A stretch of DNA of 64,000 nucleotides from Perognathus longimembris pacificus (taxonomy: Eukaryota > Chordata > Mammalia > Rodentia > Heteromyidae). The stretch's first letter is position 1. The number at the start of each line of letters is the position of its first letter. Below, one piece after another: positions 1 to 11,500 of this stretch. The DNA lies in contig NW_025958713.1 in NCBI RefSeq assembly GCF_023159225.1, positions 62,001-126,000 on the forward strand, read 5' to 3'. Made by a program: the position numbers and the translations under genes. The notes under the pieces were generated by a model. The model saw only the letters and a list, made by a program, of their open reading frames with translations, was not told the DNA's origin and searched no databases.

Positions 1-1740
1 AATATAATAGAATAGAAGAAAATATTTTAGAATAGAATGGATTGGAAGGGAATGGAATGGAATGGAATAGAATATTTTGGAATAGAATTGAATGGAGTAG
101 AATATTCTAGAATAGAATAGAATGGAGTAGAATAGAACACAATAGAATAGAATAGAATAGGAGAAGAATATTCTAGAATAGAATGGAATGGAATGGAGTA
201 GGATACTCTAGAATAGAAGGGAATAAAATAGAATAGAAGAAAATAGAATGGAATGGAGTAGAATATTCTGGAATCTGATCAAATAGAGTAGAAAGAAGTA
301 GAATATTCTAGAATAAAATGGAATCAAATCGAATCGAATAGAATTGAATCGAATCCAATCGAATAAAATAGAAAATACGAGAATGGAGGAGAATATTCTA
401 GAATAGAGTAGAATAGAATGGAGTAGAATATTCCAGAATATTCTAGAATAAAATGGAGTAGAATATTCTAGAATAGAATAGATTGGAGAAAAATATTCTA
501 GAATAGAATGGAGTAGAATATTCTTGAATAGAATGGAATAAAATAGAGTAGGAGTAGAATATTCTAGAATACAATAGAAAGGAATGGAATGGATTGGAGT
601 AGAATATTCTAGAATAGAATGCAATGGAGTAGAATATTCTTGAATATAATAGAATAGAATGGAATGGAATGGAGTAGAATAGTCTAGAATAGAATAGAAT
701 GAAGTAGAATATTCTACATTAGAATAGAATAGAATAGAATAGAGTAGAATGGAGTAGAATATTCTAGAATAGAATAGAATAGAATGGAGTCGAATATTCT
801 AGAATGGAATGGAAGAGAATGGAATAGAATAGAATGGAGTAGAATATTCTATAATTGAATTGAATAGAATGGAGTAGAATAGAATAGAATGGAGTTGAAT
901 ATTCTAGAATAGAATAGAGTAGAATATTCTAGAATAAAATAGAATGGAGTAGAGTATTCTGGAATAGGATGGAATAGAATAGAATCGAAAAGGAGTAGAA
1001 TTTTCTAGAATAGAATAGAATGCAGTAGAATATTCTAGAATAGAATAAAATAGAATGGAATCGAATGGAGTAGAATATTCTAGAATAGAGTGGATGAGAG
1101 TAGAATATTCTAGAACAGAATAGAATAGAATGGAGTAGAATATTCTAGAATGGATTGGAATGGAACGGAATGGAGTAGAATAATCTAGAAGAGAATAGAA
1201 TGGAATGTAATGGAATGTAGTAGAATATTCTAGAATAGAATAGAATGGAGTAGAGTATTCTAGAATATAATAGAATGGAGTAGAATATTCTAGAATAGAA
1301 TAGAATAGAATAGAATGGAGTAGAATAATCTAGAATAGAATGGAGTAGAATATTCTAGAATAGAGTAGAATGGAGCAGAATATTCTAGAATAGAATAGAA
1401 TAGAATGAAGTAGAATATTCTAGAATAGGATAGAATACGAGTAGAATATTCTAGAATAGAATGGATGGAACGGAGAAGAATATTCTACAATAGAATTGAT
1501 TGGAGTACTATATTCTAGAATCGAATAATCTAGAATAGAATAGAAGGCAGTAGAATATTCCAGAATACAATAAAATAGAATAGAAGAGGAATAGAATATT
1601 CTAGAATAGAATGGAATGGAAAGGAGTAGGATATTCTAGAATAGAAGAGAATCAAATAGAATAGAATAGAATAGAATAGAATGGAATGGAGTAGAATATT
1701 CTGGAATCGAATCGATTAGAGTAGAATCGATTAGAGTACC
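1..1740 (+). repeat. Sat I satellite array (GAATA/GGAAT type), left block
   Basis: Tandem degenerate repeats of 5-bp GAATA and GGAAT words, punctuated about every 30-60 bp by GGAGTAGAATATTCTAGAAT. The punctuating motif contains GAATATTCTAGAA, which fits the heat-shock element GAAnnTTCnnGAA, and the palindrome TTCTAGAA. About 900-1740 matches 15249-16110 almost base for base, so this part belongs to the A/B direct duplication. Reading frames in this block are periodic translations of the repeat and are not genes. Confidence 0.95.
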
Positions 1741-2842
1741 GTGGCCAGTGAAATGCACTGGTTCCTTCCCGATATCTTTGCCCTGAAGAACATTCTGGAA
1801 ATTCTCCACGTCGGCCTCACTCAGCGTGCGCCTTCGGCCTGCAAATGCACGACCACAAAGGGAAATGGACGCCCATTAGACTCCATGGAATTTCACCTGA
1901 TGCCACCGGGGGCCTCCCCAGGGGAGTAGGGGGGAGGGAGACGTCACCAACCCAGTGCGAGGACAGAGTAGGTGTTGTGGCTGGAACTTTGGTAGGTGTA
2001 TCCCAGAAGCAGTATACTGTCGTCCACGTCCAGAACTTGTAGAATATTCGCTGGAGGAACTGAGGAGGGAGGGAGACCCCTCCACCATTTGCAGCAAAGA
2101 TGGGGAAAGCTTCCTTGGCATTCCAGAATCCCTAGTGGCAGGGTCAGGCCCTTGGCCTATAGGTTACTGAACCTATCAGCCAAGTGCCTGGGCCCTGGGC
2201 TTCCTGTGCCTGCCCTCCCTCCACCTGACCTATGCGGGTCCCGGCACCTATGAGGTTTCCAAGGGAATAGACGGCCTGGAGCCACACTGGCGGACTCACA
2301 ATGAACTTGTAGATGCCCCCGTGTTGCTTTTCCAGCACCGTGCACAGGTGGTTACAGTACCCCATGTACCTGGCAGAATAGAGAGTGCAGGGAGCTGGTG
2401 GTGGTCAGCTCGGCCTGTGACCCTCTGTACTGCCTGTGTCCCAAACTATCAAGGTAGGGGTGTGGGTGGTGTCTAATGGGCACCATCTTGTCATCGTTTT
2501 GGAAAATCCAGGAAAAGAAATTCACTACCCAACCTCACTTCATGGCGTTGGTGGATGGCTGTGTGGATGGATGGATGGATAGCTGGGTGGGTGGGTGGGT
2601 GATTGGTGGAGTAATTGGTGGGTGGATGGGTGGGTGGGTGGAAGGATGGATGGGTGGGTGGATGGGTGTTGGGGTCTGAACAACCCCTTTCTCCCCCCAC
2701 AGGGAGAATGGTAACCACAAACTCTATGAAAGAGCACTCAGCCTGGCCCTCCACCAGCGGAAGGCCAAAGGCGTGCTCACATGGGCAAGCGCTAAGTTGA
2801 GGAAAGGTTGCAGAAGCCTCCCCTCCCCCCGATCCCCCCACA
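1741..2842. other. non-repetitive duplicated block with exon-like stretches, unidentified
   Basis: This GC-richer sequence begins abruptly after Sat I and is repeated at 16113-17214. It holds several splice-like signals. On the plus strand a pyrimidine-rich acceptor ends at about 2701 in front of an open stretch reading ENGNHKLYERALSLALHQ. On the minus strand a 70-bp stretch at about 2300-2370 (YMGYCNHLCTVLEKQHGG) lies between an AG and a GTGAGT. The minus strand at about 1741-1832 also reads like protein (TLSEADVENFQNVLQGKDIG). I recognise no gene, the strands disagree, and no long frame exists. It could be fragments of a captured gene or chance open frames. Confidence 0.35.
2549..2668. repeat. 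GGAT/GGGT tetranucleotide microsatellite
   Basis: Runs of GGAT, GGGT and GATTGGT words lie inside the unidentified block, and the paralogue is at about 16921-17040. The His-Pro-Thr-rich reading frames on the minus strand here are translations of this repeat. Confidence 0.9.
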
Positions 2843-3166
2843 TGTTACCAAGGGCGGAGGCGAAAAGGAAGGCATCAGGGACACACTGCGGTGGTGGGAA
2901 GCGTCTCCAAGACTTTAATATGGAAAGGCACTTATATAGAAGTAATGGCGGGAAAGAAAGGGGGCTGGCCAAAGGGCCAGTCATAGGCTAGGGACCATGT
3001 CCCTCAAGTGACATCACGAAACTTCTTTTGTGGGCGGGACAACCCCATCATGGTGGCACGCACGTGTTCACCTCCCAAGGGGTGGAGGCCAGAAGGTGGG
3101 AGGGACTTCCATTGTCCCAAGGCTGGTGGAAGGGCAGCCTTCCCAAGGCCATAATAATCCCCAACA
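2843..3166 (-). mobile_element. solo LTR, 324 bp
   Basis: Read on the minus strand it starts TGTTGGGGATTATTATGGCC and ends GGTAACA. It has a TATATAAG box (plus 2930-2937) and ATTAAA about 20 bp further on, the expected order of an LTR promoter and poly(A) signal. I see no coding retroviral sequence next to it and no clear target-site duplication. It sits at the border between the exon-like block and the minisatellite. The second copy is at 17215-17538. Confidence 0.7.
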
Positions 3167-4045
3167 GGGGTAATGTCATAGTGAATGTGGAGTCACAATG
3201 TTGTGAGGCCACAAGTGACTGAGGTCATAAGAGATGTGAATTCATAATGCAGGTGAAGTCCTAATAGAAACTGAGGTTACATTGGGGTAACAGTTTAGTT
3301 GATGTGATGTTATGTTACAGGGGTATATAGTGGTTGTGAGGATATACTTTGTATGAGGTCATAATGGGTATGAGGTCCAAATCTGCATGATGACACACTG
3401 GGTGTGAGGTTACAATGGGCATTATATCCTACTGTGTGTGTATGATCCTCATATTTTTAAGGTCTAATGAGTATGAGATCACAATGAATATAAGGTCAAA
3501 TCTTGTATAAGGTTCTTATTGGTGTGTGTCTTCACAAACAGTGGTGTGAGGATCTAATAAGTCTTCAGTGAATATGCTGTCACCATAGTTGTGAGGTCAC
3601 AATGGCTGTCAGGCCCTAATGGTGTGTGTGAATCCACAGTGAGAATAAGATCCAAATAAGGCTGAGGTCAGTGGAGTTGTAGTCCTAATGGATATGGGAT
3701 CACAATTAGTGAGATCAAATAAGCTTAGCTGTTACTGGCTGTGTGGTCACATAGGTATGAATTCAAAATGAATGTTAGATCCTAATTAGCATGTGATCCT
3801 AATGGGTATAAAGTAAAAAATGTGTATGTTACTGATGAGAATTATGAAGCAACAATGCATGTGAGGTACTAATGTCTTTGAGATCACAGAGGGCATTAGT
3901 CCTAATGAGTGTGAGGTCCTAACTGGTGTGAGGTCACAATAAGTAGGTATCTTAGTTCATAATGGGCATAAGGTTTCAGTGGATATGTGGTCCCAACAGG
4001 CTTGTTTGAAGTGGCAATATATGTGACAGTTTAACAGTGGGTTCA
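3167..4045 (+). repeat. AGGTCACAATGG minisatellite, segment A proximal block
   Basis: Degenerate ~20-bp units of the form GTGAGGTCACAATGGGTATG alternate with GTGAGGTCCTAATGGGTATG. The block aligns as a whole, with point changes and small indels, to 12065-12940. That makes it one end of a higher-order repeat. It is duplicated at 17539-18429 and in part at 63391-63680 in inverted form. It is interrupted on the right by the LTR of the betaretroviral relic. Confidence 0.9.
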
Positions 4046-4699
4046 TGATGGAGCCTGCCGGCAGCGAAAAGGAATCATAATTGAGGGGGCAAGGACTAAA
4101 GAAGAAGAAAAATACAAGACAAGATACAAAAGACAAACAACAATTGATGGGGGTCGGGAGGTCTGCAGCTCAAGACTCTAACTAAAGACTGCAATCCCAT
4201 TTATTCTTAACTTCCAGCTTATATGCAGTTTGGGAACCAGGGAATGGCATAAGGTTACTAAAGTTCAAGAAAAGAAAAAGGGGGCTGGGAATATGGCCTA
4301 GTGGCAAGAGTGCTTGCCTCCTACACATGAAGAAGCTCTCGGTTCGATTCCCCAGCACCACATACATGGAAAACGGCCAGAAGGGGCGCTGTGGCTCAGG
4401 TAGCAGAGTGCTAGCCTTGAGCGGGAAGAAGCCAGGGATGGTGCTCAGGCCCTGAGTCCAAGGCCCAGGACTGGCCAAAAAAAAAAAAAAGAAAACAAAA
4501 AGGCTTTGAAATCATCAATACCAGGTGGCAATAAAGACAAGATAAAATTGGTTATCATAAAACAGACACTTGTGGATATAGTAAATTATCTCTGATTAGT
4601 GCTCTTTCACTGTTTTTCAAGTAAGCCATGTCCTTGCATGTTCCTTGAGATAACAACATAGCCAGAAGACAGAATAAACTTTGCTGTCCGCTTCCTACA
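4046..4699 (-). mobile_element. LTR of the betaretroviral relic, copy A, split by a SINE
   Basis: On the minus strand it runs from TGTAGGAAGCGGACAGC to GGCAGGCTCCATCA and so has TG...CA ends. It is preceded by a G-rich polypurine-like tract. AATAAA lies at plus 4200-4205 with a CATATAAG TATA-like box just upstream. A SINE interrupts it; without the SINE the LTR is about 430 bp. The other copies are 18430-19086 and 62736-63390. Confidence 0.8.
4281..4490 (+). mobile_element. dimeric ID-dID SINE inside LTR, copy A
   Basis: The tRNA-like head starts GGGGCTGGGAATATGGCC and contains a pol III A box (around TAGTGGCAAGAG) and a B box (GGTTCGATTCC). The dID half with GCTGTGGCTCAGGTAGCAGA follows, then a poly(A) tail. 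A 12-bp target duplication (GAAAACAAAAAG, one mismatch on the left) flanks it at 4269-4280 and 4491-4502. It is shared by all three LTR copies, so it predates both segmental duplications. Confidence 0.88.
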
Positions 4700-4887
4700 C
4701 CGCCCCCCGCCACGTCTGTGTTTAAAGAAGCAAACCGCCTGTCTTAGGTTGGGTGGGACGCCTTGTCTGCCTTACCCTTCACCTGGATCTTCTTCAGAAC
4801 AAAGCTGAAGGCCCAGTCATAGGTTAGTCAGACCGGCACTGCCTCTTACCCGTCTCTGGCTTTAGTTCCTCTTGGGGGAAATTCATT

Positions 4888-6601
4888 TACTTAGAGCTTG
4901 ATCTTATGGAACTTTCTGGCTAAACTCATAAAAGAGTTTTGCAATATACGTACAATGCAAGGAAGGCATAGGAAAACCACCAGTAAAATTATCCCCGGGT
5001 TGAGCGATGTCATTAGTAGCCACTTAACATTAGTCAAAGAAGGGAAATAGTGTTGAAATTGTTCAAACCATTCGTTTGCATTCTTTGCCACTTCAGTGTC
5101 CAGAGGTAGAGCTTGTTCTTGTCCGGCTATTTGCCTGTGGAGTTGAAAAAGATCTAAAGACAAATTATTATGGTGCCAAATACCATTAAGATTTGCTAAA
5201 ACTTGTTCCCAAGGATAGCTTGACCCATTTTATTTATGTAGGGTTACACAAATAAAGTCAAACTCAGCATGGCAGGTCACCCATTGCAAAGTTTGTAAAT
5301 CATGCATTTGTTCTCCGAGAGACAACACAAATTCATACAATGCTTCTAATTTTTGTTTTACCTTATCATCAATCCTGCCTTGAAAGTGTAGGGCTTGCGT
5401 AGTTTTATGAGCAAGCTGATTAACATAGTGAGCTGTCTGCATACTTTGTGTTAAAGCAACAGTAGCTGCTGCAGCAGAGGCAGCCAAGGAAATGAAGGCG
5501 ACAATGCCTGCAATCAATAGTCCTATAAATCATCGAGGGCGCATGAGATCTTTCAAATTTTTTAACACTTGAATACCTGTTTCTTCATACCAAGCATCAG
5601 ATATGTTCACGGGAAGCATAAAAAATGGAGGCTGCTTAATAACACTTATACAGTAAGTAAGACCACTATGCAAGCAATTTGTAAAAGAACAGTTAGTACA
5701 AGTAACCTTGAAATACATGGCTCCTATAGAAATATTAAAAGTTCCATACATAATGGCATAAGGAGGTGCTACACAACTGATAATATTTTTTTAAAAGGAA
5801 GAAGTGGGCCAGGAGATGTTATTTAGGGCAGCCACTAACATCCCGACATGACATTGAGGGTGTCCATTCATCCACCACAGACCTGGGTTGTTCTTGTTGG
5901 GAGATTGGCTCCCAACCAGTCCATCAGTTGAGAATTAGTTCCTGAAATATTGGTTATAAAAGGATGTTCATGTCTACACTTTATGTGGGTTCTCCCATGG
6001 ATTCTACAATTTGAGAAAAATTGATGCAGTGAGGTATCATGAAGGACGATGTAGAATTAGCATGTTCAGGGAACCCAGTAGGCAATGAAGTCATTCATAT
6101 ATTATACACTTCATTGTTATCAGGAATCCAAAGTCGATGATATATAGATTACATTGTAGCGCAGCCTGGAATATAGCTGTTGGAGTCAGTTGTAAAACAT
6201 AAAGGGGTTCCAATGCCAGAAGCTGCAAAGTTTCCCATTTTAATGTATTGAACAAACGGATCTGGAGCCGTACTGTATGCTGATCTTTTGACATGAATGA
6301 ACACCTTAGCTCCTTCCCAAATCGCAGGGTGTACAATCTGTGAATCTGGAATGTAAGCCCAGTGAGTCAGCGCTTGCACCATTCTGATAAGCTTCCAAAA
6401 TCCCACACAATTCTCAGGTAGGCAGCGGGCGTTATTTTCATCCTGTGAAAAAACACAGACATATCCTCGACCCCATGTCAACATTGGTTCGGGTCCGTGC
6501 CAAGCACCTGATAAAGGGTCTTTCCACTTAACTTGGGCAAAAGCTTTTTTTTCTCTCTTTTTCCAGAACCACTGTGCTACAGAAAAGATATTACAGTCCA
6601 A
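4888..6601 (-). pseudogene. integrase C-terminus plus env (SU-TM) remnant, copy A
   Basis: The 5' end codes for the betaretroviral integrase tail (DPLSGAWHGPEPMLTWGRGY then VCVFSQDE). In the same frame it runs into an SU-like region with HPAIWEGAKV. After breaks there is the SU C-terminus (cysteine cluster CTNCSFTNC), a basic SU/TM junction, an Ala-rich fusion peptide-like segment (AASAAAATVAL), a coiled-coil ectodomain and a membrane anchor (GIILLVVFLCLPCIV). A TGA at the SU/TM junction and a TAA after the first TM stretch are shared by copies A, B and C. Copy A has a further private stop at about 6149. There is no usable start codon, so this is a dead gene. Confidence 0.85.
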
Positions 6602-7699
6602 ATTTTAAAAATTTAGTACAAATAAAGCGTGAGAAAAAATATTAACAGGACAGAAGGGGTTTAATTCTCCCATTTAATTTAGTAATTTAGTGTTTTAACA
6701 AACCATTGGCCATGTAAGTTTTCCTAGAATTCCATTGGCAAAATGATATTATTTTGCCCATATTTTAGAACCACGTGGTCAGTTAGAAAGCAAAAAAACT
6801 TTTCAGCAAACAAAAATTTTCCCAGAATATATGGCGAGGAAATGGAGAAGCCACATTTTAAGAAACCAGATTAGCTCCAATGGGGAGCTGAAGTGATATG
6901 TTATGACCAGAGAAGGTCCAAGATATGGGGGACAGGACACAAACAGAACACAGACAGCGGGCTCACAGCAAGACACCTTCTCTTTCCAGCATTTGAATTG
7001 CAAGGCACATTTGAATTGCAAGGTCACAGGTACAGAGTTCACGGTGGGGGGCAGGGTTACCAGGAGCTGGAGTCTCCAAGTCCCTGCTCAGCCTTCAGGA
7101 ATTTGGCATGCCCATCACCTGGGGAATGGGTGGGCTTCCACCTCCAACCAATTCTATTGTTCACCATGTGCTCCATGCTAGAGAAAACTTAGGATTTAGC
7201 CAGCAACAAGCAGAATTTAACTGAATCTCCAAGCTTAACAAACATCAATAACAAGAATAGAAAACCTTTCTTTGGGTCTTTTAAAGCAGATGCTAAGCCA
7301 ATATTGGTGCCTTTGGAAGCTAGTACCAGCCCATCCTAAATCCAAGGCAGGCAGAATTTAGAAAGCGAGAAGCAGAAAAAGAGAGAGAGACAGAGAGAAC
7401 TTCGTCTGCCGGAGCGCTCATAGAAGTCAGGTAAGTCCTGTAAAACATTACAAATTTGTAAGATTGGCCTCAAACTTGAGCAGATTGAAGATTGTGCCCC
7501 TCCCATGGAAAGTGGTTAGCGGAGCTCAGGAGTTAAATACCAAATGTCCTCAGTATTACTCTGGTCAGCTGAAATGTAGGAGACAAGCAGCAATCAGGTC
7601 ATCACTCCAGTTGCTGTGCCCCGGACTGAGCGGTGATCAATTACTCTGGGTGTGAGAGCAAATTTGTAGATTTCAGTGGTGGATGGAAGTAGAGCACTG
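6602..7699. other. unassigned interior of the betaretroviral relic, copy A
   Basis: About 1.1 kb lies between the gag matrix fragment and the integrase tail, conserved in copies B (about 20989-22090) and C (about 59760-60837). It has a purine-rich tract (GAGAGAGAGACAGAGAGAAC) and a GTAAGT-like site near 7431. The open frames of 92-99 residues here show no retroviral motif that I recognise. It may be noncoding filler captured when the provirus lost its pol region. Confidence 0.4.
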
Positions 7700-8266
7700 G
7701 GTCAGGAGAAATTAACTCGGTGGTGTTAGCAATTCCCTAGACTCATGTCCCTCCCCTCTGTGAGCGGGCTGCGCCAAGGAGAGCTGATTGAATTTAATCT
7801 GTTCATGTCTAGGATCCCAACACAATCTCGGACAGGATTCCAAAGTGTAACCATTCCCACTGGGGTTTTTTCAGGGCCATTTGTGTTATAATGTCCCCGA
7901 CTCCTTTTTTCTATTATTTTGGTCACTCCTGGGGCTTAGACTCAGGGCCTGAGCACTGTCTCTCGCTTCTTTTTGCTCAAGGGTAGCACACTACCACTTG
8001 AATCACAGTGCCACTTCTATCCGTTTTCTCTATATGTGGTGCTGAACTATTGAACCCAGGGCTTCATATAGAGGAGGTAAGCACTCTTGCCACTAGGCCA
8101 TATCCACAGCCCCCTTTTTCTTATTTTTTGCCAAACTTCTAAGTTAATGGTCTTTACTATTGGAACCAGGGGCATGCTTCCTCAATGCCAACTTTCACTC
8201 CCTGGGCACGAAGTATCCCTTTGAAGGCCTGCATGTATATAGCATGCAGCTGTTATCTTGTCCCAT
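7700..8266 (-). pseudogene. gag matrix remnant, copy A, split by a SINE
   Basis: A minus-strand ATG at 8264-8266 begins MGQDNS, giving a Gly2 typical of myristoylated betaretroviral gag. A matrix-like stretch (AQGVKVGIEEACPWF) follows but is out of frame with the start by a 2-bp insertion relative to copy C. A stop and the SINE 7905-8115 come next. Matrix homology then continues with GPEKTPVGMVTLWNPVRD. Compared with the fragment at 63681, about 30 bp are deleted between KVG and IEEAC. No capsid follows. Confidence 0.7.
7905..8115 (-). mobile_element. dimeric ID-dID SINE in gag, copy A
   Basis: This is the same dimeric SINE family in reverse orientation. The reverse complement starts GGGGGCTGTGGATATGGCCT, has the B-box-like GGGTTCAATAG and ends in a dID half. 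It is full length here and in copy C (59321-59520). In copy B it is cut at 22463, where the A/B duplication ends. Confidence 0.85.
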
Positions 8267-8511
8267 AAAATTTTACTCCCGAGGATACTTTTCGTACTCT
8301 CTCCCGCTCCCTTTCCCAAGTGATCGGAAGTCCTCTTACCTCAGCGGGGTCCTCTGCCTTATTCCCAGTCAGGCCACACAGAGGTGGATGATTCAAGCCA
8401 TTTAGGAAGTTAAGGCAGAATCAGAGCATTTTCTACATACAAAGCTTTCCTAATGCTATGATATCTGCACTTCTCTGAAGCAGAGGCCTACTAGCTCACC
8501 TTGTGCTGGGG
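8267..8511 (-). other. retroviral leader region, copy A
   Basis: Sequence between the minisatellite and the gag start, read on the minus strand. A GAGGTAAGA donor-like site is at about 8340. No LTR or primer-binding site is visible, so the element appears cut off within its leader. The border at 8511 is set by where homology to 14148 onward begins. Confidence 0.5.
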
Positions 8512-11500
8512 ACCTGCATTCAATGAATTGCCTGTTTCACCTCTAGGCTTTTCATCACTTAGGGGAGAATTCCCTCCACATAGTAAGAAGCACTAGGATG
8601 GCTGCAAGAAGTGACTTAGACTCAGCCTCCCTATCACATTAGGAGGTCCTGATAGATGTGAGGTCACAGTGCATATGAGTTCACGATGCATTGAGGTCAT
8701 AAACATTGTCATATGACAATGTATACGTGTCTAATGGGTGTGAGTGGACAGTGAATGTGAGGACATAGTGAGGTTGAGTTCACAGTAGGCCAATGTCCTA
8801 ACTGATATGAGATCACAATTGATGTGAAGCCAAATGCGCATGAAATTATAATGAGTGTGAGGTCAAAATGGGTGTGAGTACATAAACGAGCTATGAAATC
8901 ATAGGAATTGTTAGGTTATAATGAACATGTCACAATGAGAAACTGTTCCCAGTCGTGATGAGGTAACATTAGATATAGTAATTGTGAAGTTCTAATGAGA
9001 GTGTGTAGTCTCAATGGCTGTGAGGGACACATTTTGAGATCTCAAAGGTTGTGAGCCACAGTGTGTGCAGTGCTCAAGTTTCTGAGGTCCTAATGGCTGT
9101 GAGGTAGCATTGTGTGTGAGTTCACAATGGGCATGAGCTTCTAATAGGTTGTATAAAGCGATGGTTTTTAGGGGTATGAGATCACTATGCTTCTAAAGTC
9201 CTAATGGATATGAAGTCATAATGCATATGAGGGTCTAGTAAATGTTAAGACAAAGATTACAGTAGGTGTTAGATCAACATGAGCATGAGTACAAAATAAG
9301 TATGAACTTCTAATAGGAGTATAAGCCTAGAGGGGTGTATGACAATAAATGAGAGGTAACAATGGGAACTAAGGCTTAATGTTGTATGGTGCAATGACTA
9401 TGGGGTCTAAGGTCTGTGAATTCTAAAGGGGTGTGTGAAGTCACAATGGGCAAGGTTACATTTGTCATGAGTCACAGAGGTATGAACCAATAATGGTCAT
9501 AAAGTCACTATGAGTGAGGTTCAATGAGTGTGAGAGTCCAATGAATTTTGAGGCCTTAATGGGAGTGGCGAATGTCATGGTGGGCAAGGTCCTAGTGGTG
9601 TCAGAACATGTTTGGCAAGAGGTTATAATGGCCATGAAAATAGTTGTGAGCTTTGACTAGGAAGAGGTCCTGACATTTGTGAAGTCACAAAAGGTAGCAG
9701 AAGACAATAAGTGTGAATTTCAAATTGGTGTGGGGTCCAAAGAGTATGAAGACCTAATGAGTGTTGTCATAATTGATGTGGGTTTGCAAAGAGCATAAAC
9801 TCCTAATTTGTATGAGAGGTACAATAACAGGAGGTCCTAATAAGTTTTAAAAGGTGTAATGTTATAGTGGGCATGAGGTCCTAATGGACATGAAGTGTCA
9901 GTGAGTGTAGAGTCATAATGGGGGCATGAGTTCTTAATAGAGTGTTTGTGGTGACTGTATTTTTGGAGGTCATAATGGGTTTGAAATGTTAATGGTCATG
10001 AGTTCACAAATGAATGTGACATCATAATCAGAGTGGAGTACTAATTAGTGTGAGATTACAGTGTGTAGTCTGAATTGATGTGATAGTGCAGTGGGGTTGA
10101 GAATATAATAGGCTTAAGGTTGTAGTGGATGTGAGTTCACAAGGCGTATGAGGTTTGAGGTCTTAAAAAGTGTGATTTCACAATGGATAGAGGTTCACAC
10201 CAACCAAGAGATCCTAATGAGTGGGTGCTCACAATGGACATGTGGTCATGATTAGCATGTGGTGCTGATGAGTTATGAGGTGTTAATGGGTATGAGGTGC
10301 CAATGAATATGAGTTTCTACTAGGGAGTGTGAGACCACAATGAATATAACTCAAGAAGTTCATAAGATCCCAAATGGGTATTGTGTCATTGGGTCTCAGG
10401 TCCTAAATTGTTACAGGGTATGAGACCATGGTTGGAGGTGAGGTCACAAAGTACTGTGCATGCTCCCAATATGCAAAAGGTCATTCTATATATGAGGTCC
10501 AAATGGGTAATATGCATGAAGTCACTGTGGATATGAGATCACAACCAGTGTGAGTTCCTAATTTGTTTTAGTCCAAAATGGCCCTGTGTTATTAATTGAG
10601 GGTGTGTATGAGGTGTGACATCACATTGCCATTAAGGCACATTGTTTTCGAGGTCCTATACATAGTAAGGAAAATAATGCTAATGGGGGTGTGATATCAC
10701 AATGGGTGTGAGATTACAAGTGGTATGATGTCCTAAACAGTGTGAGGCAACATGGGCCTGAGGTATAATAGAGTGTGTTAGGTACTAATGTGTGTTAGGC
10801 TACAATGAGTGTTAGGTCATAATATGTGTGAGGTCACAATATTTATGAGGTCCATATTGTCAAAGGTACTACCAAGTGTTAGTTCTCAAGGGGCATGAGG
10901 TCATAACAGATATGAAATCACAATTGATGTGTGGTCACAAAGGGTGTGAGGTTTGAATTTGTGTGAAGTCATAATGACAGTGAGTTCACAAATTGTATAA
11001 GGTTACAATGTGCTTGAACTTAATGAACTCACAATAGATGTGGGATCACAATGGGCATGAAATCCTAATAGATGTAAACCATAACTGGTGTGACGACACG
11101 ATGTAAATCAGATCCTAGTGTTTGTGAGGTCACAATGGTATGAGTCCTAATGAGCATAAAGTTATAGTAGATGTCAGGTCTCAAAGCACTGAGGTAACAG
11201 TGAGTATGAAATTCTAATGAGCATTATGTTACAGTAGATATGAGGTCCTAATAGAGGTGAGAGATCACTATAAAAATATGGAATATGAGTTCACAGTGAG
11301 ATTGAAGGCACAATGGGTGTGAGGTCACAATTGGTGTGTGGTCATAATGATCAGGAGTGAAAATGGGTGTAGGGTTCAAATGGGGTATGAGGGTACAATG
11401 AATATGAATATTGAATGTGAGGGCACAGTGAGATTAAAGGAACAATGTGTGTTATGTCACAACTGGTGTGAGAGCCTAATGTATGTGAGGTCAAAATGTA

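Larger units (their letters stand above)
4046..8511 (-). mobile_element. decayed betaretrovirus-like provirus, copy A
   Basis: Minus-strand order: leader with a splice-donor-like GAGGTAAGA (about 8511-8267), start of gag matrix (8266 downward), about 1.1 kb of unassigned sequence, integrase C-terminus, env SU and TM, polypurine-like GGCGGGGGGCGG, then one LTR. Capsid, nucleocapsid, protease, reverse transcriptase and most of integrase are missing, and I see no 5' LTR. Compared with 12065-14500, the element sits in a minisatellite higher-order unit that lacks the interval matching about 12945-14147. Copies: B 18430-22463 and C 58925-63390 (inverted). Confidence 0.8.

Noticed and set aside
208..624. 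Long frames rich in FYSRIFYSILFYS and EYSTPFYSI in all Sat I blocks
   Set aside because: They are periodic translations of the 5-bp satellite, present on whichever strand lacks stops, with no domain or start context.
2491..2841. His/Pro/Thr-rich 116-codon frame
   Set aside because: It translates the GGAT/GGGT microsatellite and recurs in copy B only because the segment is duplicated.
2823..2842. Primer-binding site beside the solo LTR
   Set aside because: The minus-strand sequence TGTGGGGGGATCGGGGGG only weakly resembles a tRNA-Pro site and no internal retroviral sequence follows.
4281..4360. Possible tRNA gene
   Set aside because: A and B boxes belong to the tRNA-derived head of an ID-type SINE with A-tail and target duplication. 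It is not a tRNA gene.
6893..7192. 92-99-codon overlapping plus-strand frames seen in all three segments
   Set aside because: They are antisense to the retroviral relic. Conservation is explained by segmental duplication and no domain is recognisable.
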